Below the pieces are notes generated by a model that ran no database searches, was not told the origin of the DNA, and saw only the letters and a list, made by a program, of their open reading frames with translations. 64,000 nucleotides of DNA from Prorocentrum cordatum (lineage: Eukaryota > Sar > Dinophyceae > Prorocentrales > Prorocentraceae), in the NCBI GenBank assembly GCA_963575745.1, contig CAUYUJ010017860.1:299188-363187 (forward strand). Direction: 5' to 3'. This document shows positions 10,895-20,519 of the stretch, piece after piece. A program made the position numbers and the translations under genes. Within the stretch, counting starts at the first letter, position 1; every line of letters begins with the position of its first letter.

Positions 10895-11018
10895 CGCTGG
10901 TCAGCTTTAGCGGCCAGGGCATCACGGAGCGCCTTCACAGAGAGGTTGGCAAGGCAGAAGGTCAGCTTCACGCAGGCCACATTCACGTTCATACGCGACA
11001 GGTTGTGGATGATCTGGC
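10895..11018 (-). CDS. Candidate exon, unrecognised protein
   Basis: After a good acceptor (TTTGCCGCACTCAG|G, exon from 11018 downwards) the minus strand reads GQIIHNLSRMNVNVACVKLT, then FCLANLSVKALRDALAAKAD. This is balanced hydrophobic/polar composition unlike the neighbouring junk frames. The 3' end is not fixed; the frame later degrades into Gly-rich sequence. No domain recognised. It could join the candidate exon at 11235-11328. Confidence 0.4.
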
Positions 11019-11234
11019 CTGAGTGCGGCAAACCAAAGCAGGCAACAATGGCAAGACGGAGCTGAAATCAGCCCGACTGAAGAATCTCAAAGCCCGCCAG
11101 AGAGAGGGCGAGGACGAGTCTTGAAGAGAGATAGATCGCAGACACATGACCTTGGGGAGGTCCACACTCAGGTTTCGTGGGTCGGCGCTTGCCCCCCAAG
11201 GAAGGGGATTTAGCGTTGTTCCGAGACATCCGCG

Positions 11235-11328
11235 CGGAACTCCATAAGGCTTGACCAGCCTTGAGGTCATCCTCATCCCCGAAACTGACAGGCCCCCGTC
11301 GATGACACTCTCCGGAAGGGGTGCCTTC
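11235..11328 (-). CDS. Candidate exon, unrecognised protein
   Basis: A possible acceptor (GATCTGCCCAG|T) precedes a minus-strand reading FLKAPLPESVIDGGLSVSGM, then RMTSRLVKPYGVPR. It lies about 220 bp upstream, in transcription order, of the exon at 10895-11018. Supported only by composition and acceptor context. Confidence 0.28.
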
Positions 11329-11514
11329 AGAAACTGGGCAGATCCCCGAGATCGGCGCCGAGACGAGGCGATGCCGCTCCTGAACATAGGGATGTGCTTC
11401 GGGCTGGCCAGCTTGCTCCTAGCTGAAATTGTGGCAGGCCACGCCCCCAGACTTGAGCAGAGACCGACCGTCCTGGCATTCCTTTAGCCCTACCACGACG
11501 TGTTCTTGGAACCC

Positions 11515-11640
11515 ACAAATGTTCTCAGAACAAAATCATGTTCTGAGAACAGAAACCCGACGTGTTCAAACACGACAACCTCGGCCAGAAATGTTCTAAG
11601 AACATTTCTTGCAGACCACGAAAGGTTCTTAGAACATTCT
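11515..11640. repeat. Cluster of TGTTCT/AGAACA palindromes
   Basis: At least four short palindromes occur within 125 bp: ATGTTCTCAGAACA, TGTTCTGAGAACA, AATGTTCTAAGAACATT and a GGTTCTTAGAACATT variant. Spacing is irregular (about 15-50 bp). The shape resembles a set of inverted binding half-sites or short palindromic repeats. Function unknown. 11641-12120 has no recognised gene. Confidence 0.7.
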
Positions 11641-12120
11641 CTGGTGGGCCTATAGGCGAGCCGGGACGCTCCGCCGCTGCTTGACAGACAACGCAACCGG
11701 CCCTCCCTGCGGCCGTGCACGAGGCGCCCATCGGCCCTCCGGCCGGCACGTGTAGGGCGACGGAGCCTGCGCGCGCTGCCCGCGCTGCACCCTCGGGCCC
11801 TGGCGTCGCCAGTGGGGCCAGCTCTCCTTCGCTCGTGGAGACCGCGCGCATGTGGCCCAGCCCGATTGGGGCGGAGGAGCGCTTTGGCGACGAGGCGTCG
11901 ACGGCGCGTCGGCGGCGTCGGGATTGCTGAGCATCACGCTCCGGATCGCGCCGCACTGCAGCTTCGTCGAAGATGCGGCGCGATCCTCCGACCCCATCTG
12001 CTCCTGCTCCATTCGGGGAGGCCTGGACATGCAAAGCCTCTGGAGGACCGCGTCGGGCCCCCAGGGCCATGAAGGAACGATCCGTGGCGACTAGAAATCC
12101 AGGCAATGATCAGACTACGT

Positions 12121-12275
12121 TTAGGTCGGGCATGTCCCCCTACAGGCAGAGAGTGGGCGAAAAAAAAGAAGCAACAAATGCTCAGAAGGGTTCGAAAATA
12201 CTCTGAAAATCGACCCCTGATTATTTTTACGATTTTCTAAAATGTTCCCCCCGTAGAGGGACAGGCCCGACTAAA
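12121..12275 (+). mobile_element. MITE-A copy c
   Basis: Begins TTAGGTCGGGCATGTCCCCC and ends GAGGGACAGGCCCGACTAA, clean inverted termini. The internal AAATCGACCCCTGATTATTTTT corresponds to the ATCGTCCCC block. Flanking 8-mers match only partly. Confidence 0.8.
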
Positions 12276-12349
12276 AAGGACGTGACGATTTCACTTCTGA
12301 GCGCCAGAACTCACGGACCTGCACGGTTTCCCCCGGGGCCGTAGGTGAC

Positions 12350-12447
12350 CCGAGGAGGAGGAGGAGGAGGAAACGGACGTGGAGGAGGGGGAGGGAGAGG
12401 AGGAGGAGGAGGAGGAGGAGGTGGAGGAGGAGGAGGAGGAGGAGGAC
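12350..12447. repeat. (GGA)n polypurine tract
   Basis: GGA/GAG triplets, interrupted once around 12370. Confidence 0.85.
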
Positions 12448-12581
12448 GGGTCGCCTAAGCCCTTCGGAGAAACCCTCCACACGAACCCCTCCCTCGTGGG
12501 ACGGCCCAGCCGCCCGCACACCGCCCCCGGGGCCAACCGTGGTGACCGGGAGCATACCCGGAAAACACCACTCGTCGGAGC

Positions 12582-12612
12582 GCTGGGTCGGGCGTGCCCC
12601 CCTAATGTGGGA
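12582..12612. mobile_element. Solitary MITE-A terminus
   Basis: GGGTCGGGCGTGCCCCCCTA matches the left terminus of MITE-A, but no right end follows. A similar solitary end in the other orientation lies at 18660-18688 (AGTCGGGCCTGTCCCTCT). Confidence 0.5.
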
Positions 12613-12808
12613 TGACGATTAAGAAAAAAAGGAGGGGGGAACGATTAAAAAAAAAGTGTCCCACACCGGGGGGGACCGCTCAGAAGCAGGGCTCGCCTGT
12701 GCGGTGTTTCGTCGCTGGGGGGGGGCGCGCGCCCGAGGACGGTGGGGGGGGGACGATTAAAAAATTAATTTCCCAGCCCGGGGCCGGTTTTTTCTAATCA
12801 TCATCCCG
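12607..12808. mobile_element. ~200 bp foldback/MITE-like element
   Basis: GGGATGACGATTAAGAAAAA at the left end pairs with TTTTTTCTAATCATCATCCC at the right end. Variants of the same motif recur inside (GACGATTAAAAAAA near 12650, GACGATTAAAAAATTAA near 12761) and just outside (TTTTAATCATCATCC near 12841). No ORF of interest. Confidence 0.5.
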
Positions 12809-12870
12809 GGCGCCGCCGCGTGAACACGACCCCCGGTCATCTTTTAATCATCATCCTCCATTACAAGGGA

Positions 12871-13033
12871 TTAGGTCGGGCGTGTCCCCCTACAGGCGGA
12901 TGTTGGACGAAAAGTTGACGATAGTCAACCAAAATAATCTGAAGACGACTCACAAAAATGAGCAACAGATCGTCCCCGGATTATTCTTTGCATACTTTTG
13001 GACATTCCCCCTGTGGAGGGACGGGCCTGACTG
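12871..13033 (+). mobile_element. MITE-A copy d, in or just after a gene
   Basis: Starts TTAGGTCGGGCGTGTCCCCC and ends GAGGGACGGGCCTGACT, with internal ATCGTCCCCGGATTATT. It lies 44 bp downstream, on the minus strand, of the likely last splice donor of the glycosyltransferase-like exon. If that donor is not used, the element would supply the last ~36 codons and the stop of the ORF. Confidence 0.8.
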
Positions 13034-13077
13034 GACGCTGGGAGCACAGCGTCGGGTGTGAGGGAAGGTGTGCTCAC

Positions 13078-14671
13078 CTCACCGCCTGGCCCCGATCCCG
13101 ATGCCGAGCCTGGCGAGTGCCGCGACTCGGGGGGCGGCGGGGCGGCCGGAGAGGCCGGGGCGCACTCGTTTTGCGGCTCTGGCGATGCCGTGTCCTCGAG
13201 CAGCTCGCCCAGCGCGTAGGACCAGAAGGCGGCCGAGCGAGCTCGGGAGGCGGCGTTGTGGGCACGCATCTCGTGGTGCATGGCCTGCGTGTCCAGCTTC
13301 CCGGACATGCAGATGAGCTCGGCCAGGTTCTCGAAGTACACGAGGCCCGGGAGGCGAGCGAAGTCCGAGAACTGGTACCAGTACCGCATGGCGTCGTACC
13401 TCACGCCCCTCCGCAGCCACCAGCCACCCATCCGCTTCCTCGTCCAGTCGTTGGAGTCGCGGTTGGACATCTGGAAGGGGGTGTAGGGGTGGTAGGAGCC
13501 CGAGACCTGTGGCCTGGCTTGCCTGGCCTGCTGAGCAGCGCCCCTCGCCGCCGGGCGCACGCCACGCACGACGCCCCTCGAGGTGAAGGAGTCCGTGTCC
13601 GTCTGGTTCTCGGCGACGGCCAGGAAGTAAGCCATGTCCTTCACGAGGGACAGGGCCCCCGACATCATCTCCTTCGCGTGGTCCAGGTCCGTGGCGTTGA
13701 GGCCCCGCAGAATCATGTGCTCCGCGGCGCCTCTGGCGGCCTTCGAGGCCGAGAACCCAAAGGCCGTGTCCGGAGGCTTGTGGTCCTTCATGTGGTCGTC
13801 GGGCTCCTCGAACTCTGCGAACGGGGGCTCGTGGCCAGGCATGGTCGACTGGTACCACCGCTCGCCGACCGAGAGCTGCCCTCGCTGGTATATGAGTCGG
13901 TACATCCATTCTTTGCCAGGCAGCATCAGCGGCACACTGGCGCTGTAGAATTCGTAGAAGGTCATCAGGGCGTGGTCCCAAGGCAACAGAACTATCGCTT
14001 TGTACTGCGCAGCCTGCTCCCATGAGATGTGCTCCGAATCCTCCAAAAATCTGAAGAGCATGCTGGACTGATACGTCACTACCAGAAACCTTTCTAAAGC
14101 ACACCTGAGCATTGCGAATGCAAAAAGCGGCGCTCGCCACATGAGCAGCTCTTGCCCACGTACGGGATTGTAAACAGCCCCAGTGTAAAGTCCGTGCGCC
14201 CTCACGTATGGCATGCGTACGCCAGTCTGGTAGAAAATCTGTTCCGAAAGGATCATGTTGTTGACCGCCAGGACGGTGGATGCTTTCGACACGCTGGCAT
14301 CCTTGTGCGCGAGCGCCTTGAAACTCTCCCAAAACATGTCCAGGTCTTCCGGAGGGCAACCGTTTAGCAGAGCAACGCCCATATAGCCCAACACTGGCAA
14401 GGACTGTCCGCGCGAGATTGCCAACGTCCACAGCATTAAGCAAACAGCCATAGGCTCCGTGCAAATGAGCAGCTCTGCCGAGCGGAGCTGCTTGTTACTG
14501 TCGTACATCCCTCGCAGCTGGTCGGCCATGGTAGTCCAGGGGTATGCGAAAGGGTCAGCCTCGGATGCCTTAACGAGCTGTGCGAGCTCCGGCACACCCT
14601 GGCGACCGCCTAGAATCTTACTCCAGCGTGCCTCCATACCAACGAAGACTGCCTGTAATCCACGGTCGTGC
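13078..14671 (-). CDS. Glycosyltransferase-like protein, downstream exon
   Basis: About 531 codons. The frame shows ELLICTEPMAVCLMLWTLAI, a VNNMILSEQIFYQTGVRMPYV segment, then AIVLLPWDHALMTFYEFYSA followed by PLMLPGKEW, and later WYQFSDFARLPGLVYFEN. From memory, the order of these blocks matches a family of algal and dinoflagellate exostosin/GT-B-like proteins of uncharacterised activity; the enzyme role is inference. The exon starts after TTGTGCAG|G at 14671. It joins the exon at 15497-16033 in phase across an 825 bp GT-AG intron. A strong donor GAG|GTGAGC ends it at 13078, although the frame stays open to 12925 through MITE-A copy d. A Pro/Ser/Gly-rich linker precedes the donor, so further exons probably lie downstream. 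Confidence 0.65.
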
Positions 14672-15496
14672 CTGCACAATGTGGAATGTTGAATGATGTC
14701 ATTTGTCTGCTAGAGCTTCTACCGCCTATCAGGATCGACACCCAAAGAACAAGTGCTCAGAAAGCAAACCAATCCAAGCTGAAATTTAGATGCATGCTAT
14801 CAACAAGTTGTGATTCCCAGCGCCCTGTTCAGCCTCTGGACAGCTCCCCAAAGACGGCCAAAGACTGCACCAAGATGGCTGCAGTGATTCACTAAGACCA
14901 CCCAGTGACAGCCCAACGACTCCTCAAAGGCTGAAACGTGCTCCCAAGCTGACCCACCACATCCGGACAAACCCCCAAGGAACGCACCAAAAGACCTCCA
15001 ACCGGGCCAGAACATGCCCAGCAAAATCCAATACAACCGGGAAGTCTGTGATTTGGCTTCAGCGACTTTCTGGCTGCAGACCTCGTCGGGAGGGCTACAG
15101 AGTGCCCCACCAAGCCCTCCAGGTAGCCTGCTTAAGACGGCCCCCAAGAGAAGACCCCAACACGGCCCCACGACCACCCGAGACTCCCTCCAGGCGGCCC
15201 AGCAGGTCTCCAAGACTGCCTCGAGATCCGCCAACCCATCCTCTTGGGGAGAGCTTGGTAGAACAGTTGCTCCCAAGACTCCCCTGGGACCCCTGACAAG
15301 CCCCCAAGAGACCCCCGAGATGTTCCTAGAAGGCCCGGGAGAGCACCCCAAGAAGCCTCCTGCATGAAGCAAGGTGGGGAGACCGAAGCTGCGGATAAGG
15401 AGGGTGCATTTAACACCCGCGCCAGGTCTGACAGGGCATCCGTACAGAGCGGGTGTGCAGATCACCCTCCTTCATGCTGCGCTGCTGCGCTGACAC
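14672..15496 (-). other. Intron of the glycosyltransferase-like gene
   Basis: GT at 15496 and AG at 14672, phase-consistent. The intron carries a long spurious minus frame rich in Leu/Gly/Trp made by a degenerate CTTGG/CCAAG-type repeat. Confidence 0.55.
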
Positions 15497-16033
15497 GGTG
15501 TCGGGATTTGCCGCAAGCAGATGGATAGAAAATCAGGTACAAACTGGCGCACCATCTCAACCGGCTCCATCGAGAGAGTGGCATGGCTGCCGAGGACAAT
15601 GGCCACTACGCTCCTGGGGCCCCGAGCTCTTGCGACCGCCGGCACCTCGAGGTTCCACTGGATGCTCTCCAACGGCACTGCTGGAGCTCGAACGGGATTC
15701 GACGCGGTGTACTCCGCATTCGTGGTGAAGACGGTCTGGTTCATGTTCAGGTACAGGTCAAGGACAGACACCGGCCACGGCGAGGCGTCCAGGAAGTCCA
15801 AGCACAACTCGTTCCCCAAGACGGTCACGCCATAATCCAAATCCAACTTGACCTGGAATAACGCGTCCTCCCCTCCAGCGAGCATCAGATGCCGGACTCG
15901 GACCAGCATCGCGCTGACGAAACCGTACAAGCACATGCCGTCTGGCAATGGCCAGGGCTGCACCCCACACAGATACTTGTAGAACCCCTCTGGCGGGTGG
16001 TCCACGTAAGTCTTGGCCATCCAACGGGAGATG
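15497..16033 (-). CDS. Glycosyltransferase-like protein, upstream exon
   Basis: Acceptor TTCTCTAG|C at 16033; donor ACACC|GTGTCA after 15497. The split codon (CC + G) joins in frame to the next exon at 14671. It reads RWMAKTYVDHPPEGFYKYL, then LPDGMCLYGFVSAMLVRVRH, and ends VVAIVLGSHATLSMEPVEMV then RQFVPDFLSICLRQIP. Normal composition, about 179 codons. It supplies the N-terminal half of the two-domain protein described for the next exon. A real first exon with the start codon is not identified; the internal Met at 16020 is unlikely to be the start because the frame is open through the acceptor. Confidence 0.6.
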
Positions 16034-16109
16034 CTAGAGAACCAGCAACAACAACACGAACCTATACGTTCGTCGGCGCCGGACCCCCTCTCCACTCTCT
16101 TGGGGGGCC

Positions 16110-16186
16110 CGAAACGGTGCGGTGACAGACCGTGCGATGACCTCGCCATCCCCTTCAGACCTCACCGCACGGTCTGTCACGGCATC
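16110..16186. repeat. Hairpin, 26 bp arms
   Basis: GGTGACAGACCGTGCGATGA and its near-complement (CACCGCACGGTCTGTCAC) lie about 13 bp apart, with one or two mismatches over about 26 bp. No T-run follows. 16187-16750 has no recognised gene. Confidence 0.65.
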
Positions 16187-16753
16187 GTTCGGGGACCTCG
16201 GAGGCCCCAACTAACCGAGACACCCTCGGGGGACCGACCCCCGTCCTGACACCGTGCGACCCCCCCCGAACCCCCCACTGACGCACGACACAATGTGGCC
16301 ACCACAACGCCCGGGGGCCCCGAGCACCCCCCTGCCCAGGCCTGCGGAGCAGGCACGGAAGGCGCCGCAGGCGCCGCCTGCGAAACTGATGCTCCTAGCA
16401 CGGCAACGACAATCGTTGGCACTGGTGCAACGCACCATGATGGACCATGATTGGACCCCGTCCGGCCCCAACCCAACGAAGTCGCTCTGCATGCTGTGTC
16501 CCGGCTCCCGGATGCACCGCACCGTGCTCGGATCGAGGATCGATGATGGCTCAGGAGACCCTGAGATCCGACGTTGCAAAAAGAAGCTGCAACAACCCGA
16601 AGATCTCGCCGGGACCCCCCGACCCCGTCTTTCTGCTTCATCTTTCGAGCCGCATCGATCCGCGAGGGCCCTGGGGCCCGAAGCGGAGCGCCTGGCTCGA
16701 AAAAAGTGGATCGCCAGGATCTCAGCGGACGCCAACGTGACGCGGTGCATGCA

Positions 16754-16906
16754 TCAGGTCGGGCATGTCCTCCTGCAGGCAGGTTGTGGACGAAAAACAA
16801 AATACTCAAAACATATGCGAAGTGGCCAAAAATATTCAAACAAATCGTCCCCACACTGTTTTTAAACAGGTGTTTGAAGATTCCTCCTGCAGAAGGACAT
16901 GCAAAC
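16754..16906 (+). mobile_element. MITE-A copy e
   Basis: Begins TCAGGTCGGGCATGTCCTCC. The internal CAAATCGTCCCCACACTGTT is conserved. It ends TTCCTCCTGCAGAAGGACAT with a diverged right terminus. No target duplication visible. 16907-17330 contains T-rich runs and GGTTCCG/CCGGTTCC repeats but no gene. Confidence 0.7.
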
Positions 16907-17330
16907 CGCTCGCGGATGTCGGTGGCCGGGAACCACGTCCACAGCAACGGACTCGCGGCCTGGACTCCCCGCTCCGCGGGCCCCCATGGGCGCAGGGCGA
17001 TGTTTTTTTTGGGGGCAGGCTCCGCGCGGGACGCGCCTTCTGGGATCGCGACTCGGCATCCAGGCCGCGAGGTCACGAACCTTAATGGGCCCTGGAAACG
17101 ACAGGGCCGTTTTTTTACTGGTTCCGTTTTGCTTTTTTTTTTGCCGGTTCCAACGCCGTTTTTTTACTGGTTCCGTCGCCGTTCTTTGACCGGTTCCGGC
17201 TCCGGTTCCAGTCCTGGAGCCGTTTTTTTGCCGTTTCCGGTCGCCTTTTTTTGCCGTTTCCATTTTCAAGGGGCACTTTTTCGAGAACGGTGAAAAAACG
17301 GCCCTGCCGTTTCCGGGGCCCACTAAGTTC

Positions 17331-17985
17331 CAGACCCCCCTCGAGTGATGAAAAAGTCACGACGGGAAGTTGTTCACAACCTTCTGCCTCCAGGGGCCCT
17401 CCCCAGGCCTCGCAATTGGGCGCCCCGTCCGTGGACTGGCGCTTGGGGGTGTTCGCCGCTACAGTCGGGACGTTGACCTAAGGAACCCTAAATAAGGAAC
17501 GAGGCCCCTGTTGCCCATCAGTTAAAGTTCGATTTCCCATCGAAAACCTAAGAAAAACCTAAGGCAAGCTGTGAAGCAATCAAGGAACACGGAGCCCCTC
17601 CCCAACGAAAAGGGTTCCTTCTTCAGCACCCCGACTGTATTTTCTGCCTCGCTGCGGGGGCGCTATTCTCCTCACTGCGACGGGAAGCTCGTCGCTCTTT
17701 TCTGCCTCTGGGGGCCCTCGCCGGGCCTCGGGGCCGTCGACAACCGACTCGGGCTTAAAGACTGGTCCCAGGGGAACGGGTCCAGGCCTCTGGGGTCAGG
17801 TCGGCCATGTCCCCCTCGACGCGGACTCTGTAGGAACAGCAAAAGCAGTCAAACAAGATTCACATAATAATGGGAACAACAATCGTCCCCTGACTAGTTT
17901 GGAACTCTTTTGGAATGGGACAGGCCCAATTTAACTCTGGGGGTTGACGCCTCGACAAAGATCACGACGCCGGGGGCCTGGGCCC
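17331..17985 (+). repeat. Dispersed repeat R1, copy 4, expanded and split by MITE-A
   Basis: AGACCCCCCTCGAGTGATGAA and GACGGGAAGTTGTTCACAA open the copy. A second, partial internal repeat of the middle blocks starts at about 17685. GGGGAACGGGTCCAGGCCTC precedes MITE-A copy f; CTCTGGGGGTTGACGCC, ATCACGACGCCGGGGGCCTG follow it. Confidence 0.6.
17796..17934 (+). mobile_element. MITE-A copy f with exact 8 bp target duplication
   Basis: A 139 bp element from TCAGGTCGGCCATGTCCCCC to ACAGGCCCAATTTAA. CTCTGGGG flanks both sides (17788-17795 and 17935-17942). R1 copies 1 and 3 have a single CTCTGGGG at the same place, which confirms the insertion and the duplication length. Confidence 0.85.
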
Positions 17986-18368
17986 GTCGCTCGTGCAGTG
18001 CTGGTTCTCCGGATGATGCCGTGCGCCTCGGCGTACAGCTCCGGGTCGGGGGGGAAGCCGGCCCGCGCGCTCTCCTGCAGCCGCTCCAGGAAGCCGCGGT
18101 ACTCGGGCAGGTCGCGGCAGGTGAACCCAAAGGGGCCACGGTCGGTTGGCAGCTGCTTTAGTTGTTGGCGGCCCGCACACAGGGGGTGGAGGGAGGGGGG
18201 GAGGCTTCTTAGGAGGAGGCTGCTTCTTAGAATGCGCTGGCCTTTCATCTATAGCTAAGGCCCCCGCCTGCCAAGAAGCAGGGGTGCTCCTGAGAAGCCC
18301 AGGACCCCCCTCCCTGGCGCGCGGAGCGCGCCAGGGGCGGCGCCGGAGGCGCCGCCAGGGGGTCCCAG

Positions 18369-18582
18369 CGCGGATCCGAGAAATCCGCGCGAACCTCAGA
18401 AATTTCATGTTTCTGCCACTTTTCGTTCCCCTCAATAGGTATCCATACGGCTACCCTTCGGCCGTCTCTCCTCTTTGTCGGCCTCCGGGGAGGCCCTCGT
18501 CTCCAGCGCTGGAGTCGCCTCGGGGTCTGAGAAATCCGCGCGGACCTCCCAGTTTTGATGTTCATGTCGCTGTTCGTTCTCC
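18369..18582. repeat. Two direct copies of the foldback-element arm
   Basis: GATCCGAGAAATCCGCGCG with CTTTTCGTTCCCC, and CTGAGAAATCCGCGCGGACC with CTGTTCGTTCTCC, match the outer right arm of the element at 268-610. They are about 158 bp apart and not inverted. 17986-18368 shows no recognised gene. Confidence 0.55.
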
Positions 18583-18689
18583 TGCCTGCTTTCCTCCTCT
18601 GAAGGTCACCGCCCATGGCCGCTGCGTGGGCGCCCAGGTGCGCTGGCTGGCACTGCCCTGAAGTCGGGCCTGTCCCTCTCCCAGGGCCT

Positions 18690-19450
18690 CCACCTTCCAT
18701 ACTATCCGCGCGGTCGGCGTGGAAGGTATGTGTTTTTTAATTGTATTAGCAGAGTTTACATGGGGTATCTTGGGGTTTCATCGGGTGGAAGTGAATATCA
18801 TATAGTTCTATACAATTCATGAAGTTATTGGATACCAATCGAAAATGTTGTTACGAACTTACTAACCCATTACCTTGACACGTACGCTAAAGCACTTCAA
18901 CGCACGTCGATTAAAACCTTCACAACGGTCAGACACTTCCGTAATGTACTGCATGGGCCCACCCTCGCATGCGAGCCGCAACCGCAGCGCAGCCCATGTA
19001 TACACTTAGCAGCCCTTTTCACACCATAAGATCGCCTAGCAACCCTCCAAGCACGCAGCACGCTGCGCAAACCAAAACACCCATCAAACCAAAGCGCTAA
19101 GCGTGCCAGTACGACCGAAAACACATTCCACAGGGCAGTCACCAATGACCAACATGACCGTCTGTATGACCATTATAACCTAACGCGCTCGCACGCCAGT
19201 GGGGGGGGGGGGATGGGGCGCGGGGGCAATAATCGCGCGCGGGGGCGGGCGGGGGGTGCACGCCTGCAGCATAGCAAGATGACGACGACGACTAGCAAGA
19301 GCAGCACGATGATGAACAGGAGATGTGGGAAGGACGGGCTCGCACCTTATTCTTAATCGAGCTGTCGCTGCTTCCAGCGAGCTGGGCTGCTGCTAACAAG
19401 CTGAGCGGTCTACAATTCACTGGGCCTCTAACCTTGGAATGGGCGCCGAG
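18690..19450. other. A/T-richer interval; no gene recognised
   Basis: Base composition drops in GC from about 18720 to 19200. The minus frame at 18897-19145 has no recognisable motif. 19200-19260 is polyG-rich. Confidence 0.45.
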
Positions 19451-19696
19451 CGCCGCTAGCTCTCCGCGGCGAAGTGGACATGCACATAACCGAGAGGATT
19501 GATGAGATCGAGCGGGGGGGGGGGCGCACGGGGGAGGCGCGCGGGGGAGAGAAGACTATGGGGAATTAGAATGGCGACATGCTGGAGAGGACAGGGGCGA
19601 GGACGGGGGGGGAGCTGGAGCGTCGGCGGGCGGCGCATCGTCGCCACGCACCCCGATGCGTGGAGCTCCGCGCTCCAGCCCTGGAGGAGGAGGGGG

Positions 19697-19795
19697 CGCC
19701 TGGAGACGCGTCGGAGGAAGAAAACCCTAGAGGCACGTCGGAGGAAGAGAACCCTAGAGACACGTCCGAGGAAGGGAACCGCAGAGACTAGGGGG
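19697..19795. repeat. Three-copy 30 bp minisatellite
   Basis: Units share CGTC.GAGGAAG..AACC then CTAGAG.CA. One plus frame reads the acidic decapeptide TSEEENPRD three times with changes, another an Arg-rich repeat. Whether it is translated is unknown. Confidence 0.6.
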
Positions 19796-19934
19796 AGTCC
19801 CGAGGAGGCTAGCTCATGCACAGAGTCCCCGGTCAACGAAGATGCTCGATCCTCCTCCTCCCCCGCTCCTCCTCCTCCTCAGTTTCTCTCCTCCTCCTCC
19901 TCCTCCCCCTCCTCCTCCTCTTCCTCGCTGTTCT

Positions 19935-20350
19935 CCCCTTTGACCCTATCTCCATATTATACCTCGGTGCCCCCCTTCGATCGCCGCCCTCGAAAGTAGG
20001 CCCGTCACGAAAGCCAACCCTGCATTTTGAAACGCCCCCATCGAGTCCGATAGCCCCCGAAGCATATCCCGGTGGAGCGGGCCCCCGAAAACCATGCCCC
20101 GTACAAGATGTGATTCGGACCTGGGAAAGAAGACAGGATGCTTCAGAAGATTCGTTATTGTCCTTCCCCATTCGATCCTCTCCCCATTTCACTTCGGCCC
20201 CTTTTTGGATCGCAATTCTCGAAAGGCCCGTCTCGAGCGTCGACCCTGCATTTCGAAGCGCCCCCATCGAGTCAACGTATCCAACGGGGGCGGGCCTTCG
20301 AAAACCATGCACCCCTGAAAAATGCGACTCGGACCTGGGAAACAAGACAC
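19935..20350. repeat. ~229 bp direct tandem duplication
   Basis: CTCGAAAG(TA)GGCCCGTC, AACGCCCCCATCGAGTC.A, GGGC(C)..CGAAAACCATGC and GACT(C)CGGACCTGGGAAA occur in the same order in both halves (starting near 19988 and 20217). A (TA)n run at 20358-20377 follows. Confidence 0.6.
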
Positions 20351-20519
20351 AATGCCTCAACATATATATATATATACACACATATCAAACATGAGGGGGG
20401 GAATGGGGGGGGGGGGCGAGGCAGCCTCGAGACTCGCCAGGGGGGAACGTCGCCTCGTCTTGACCGACGGCGCAGGGAGGGCGCCGCGCAGCCGCCGTTC
20501 GTACAATGGGCGACGCGCG

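Noticed and set aside
14800-15465. 221-codon minus-strand ORF (Leu/Gly/Trp-rich)
   Set aside because: It lies inside a phase-consistent intron and comes from a degenerate CTTGG-type repeat.
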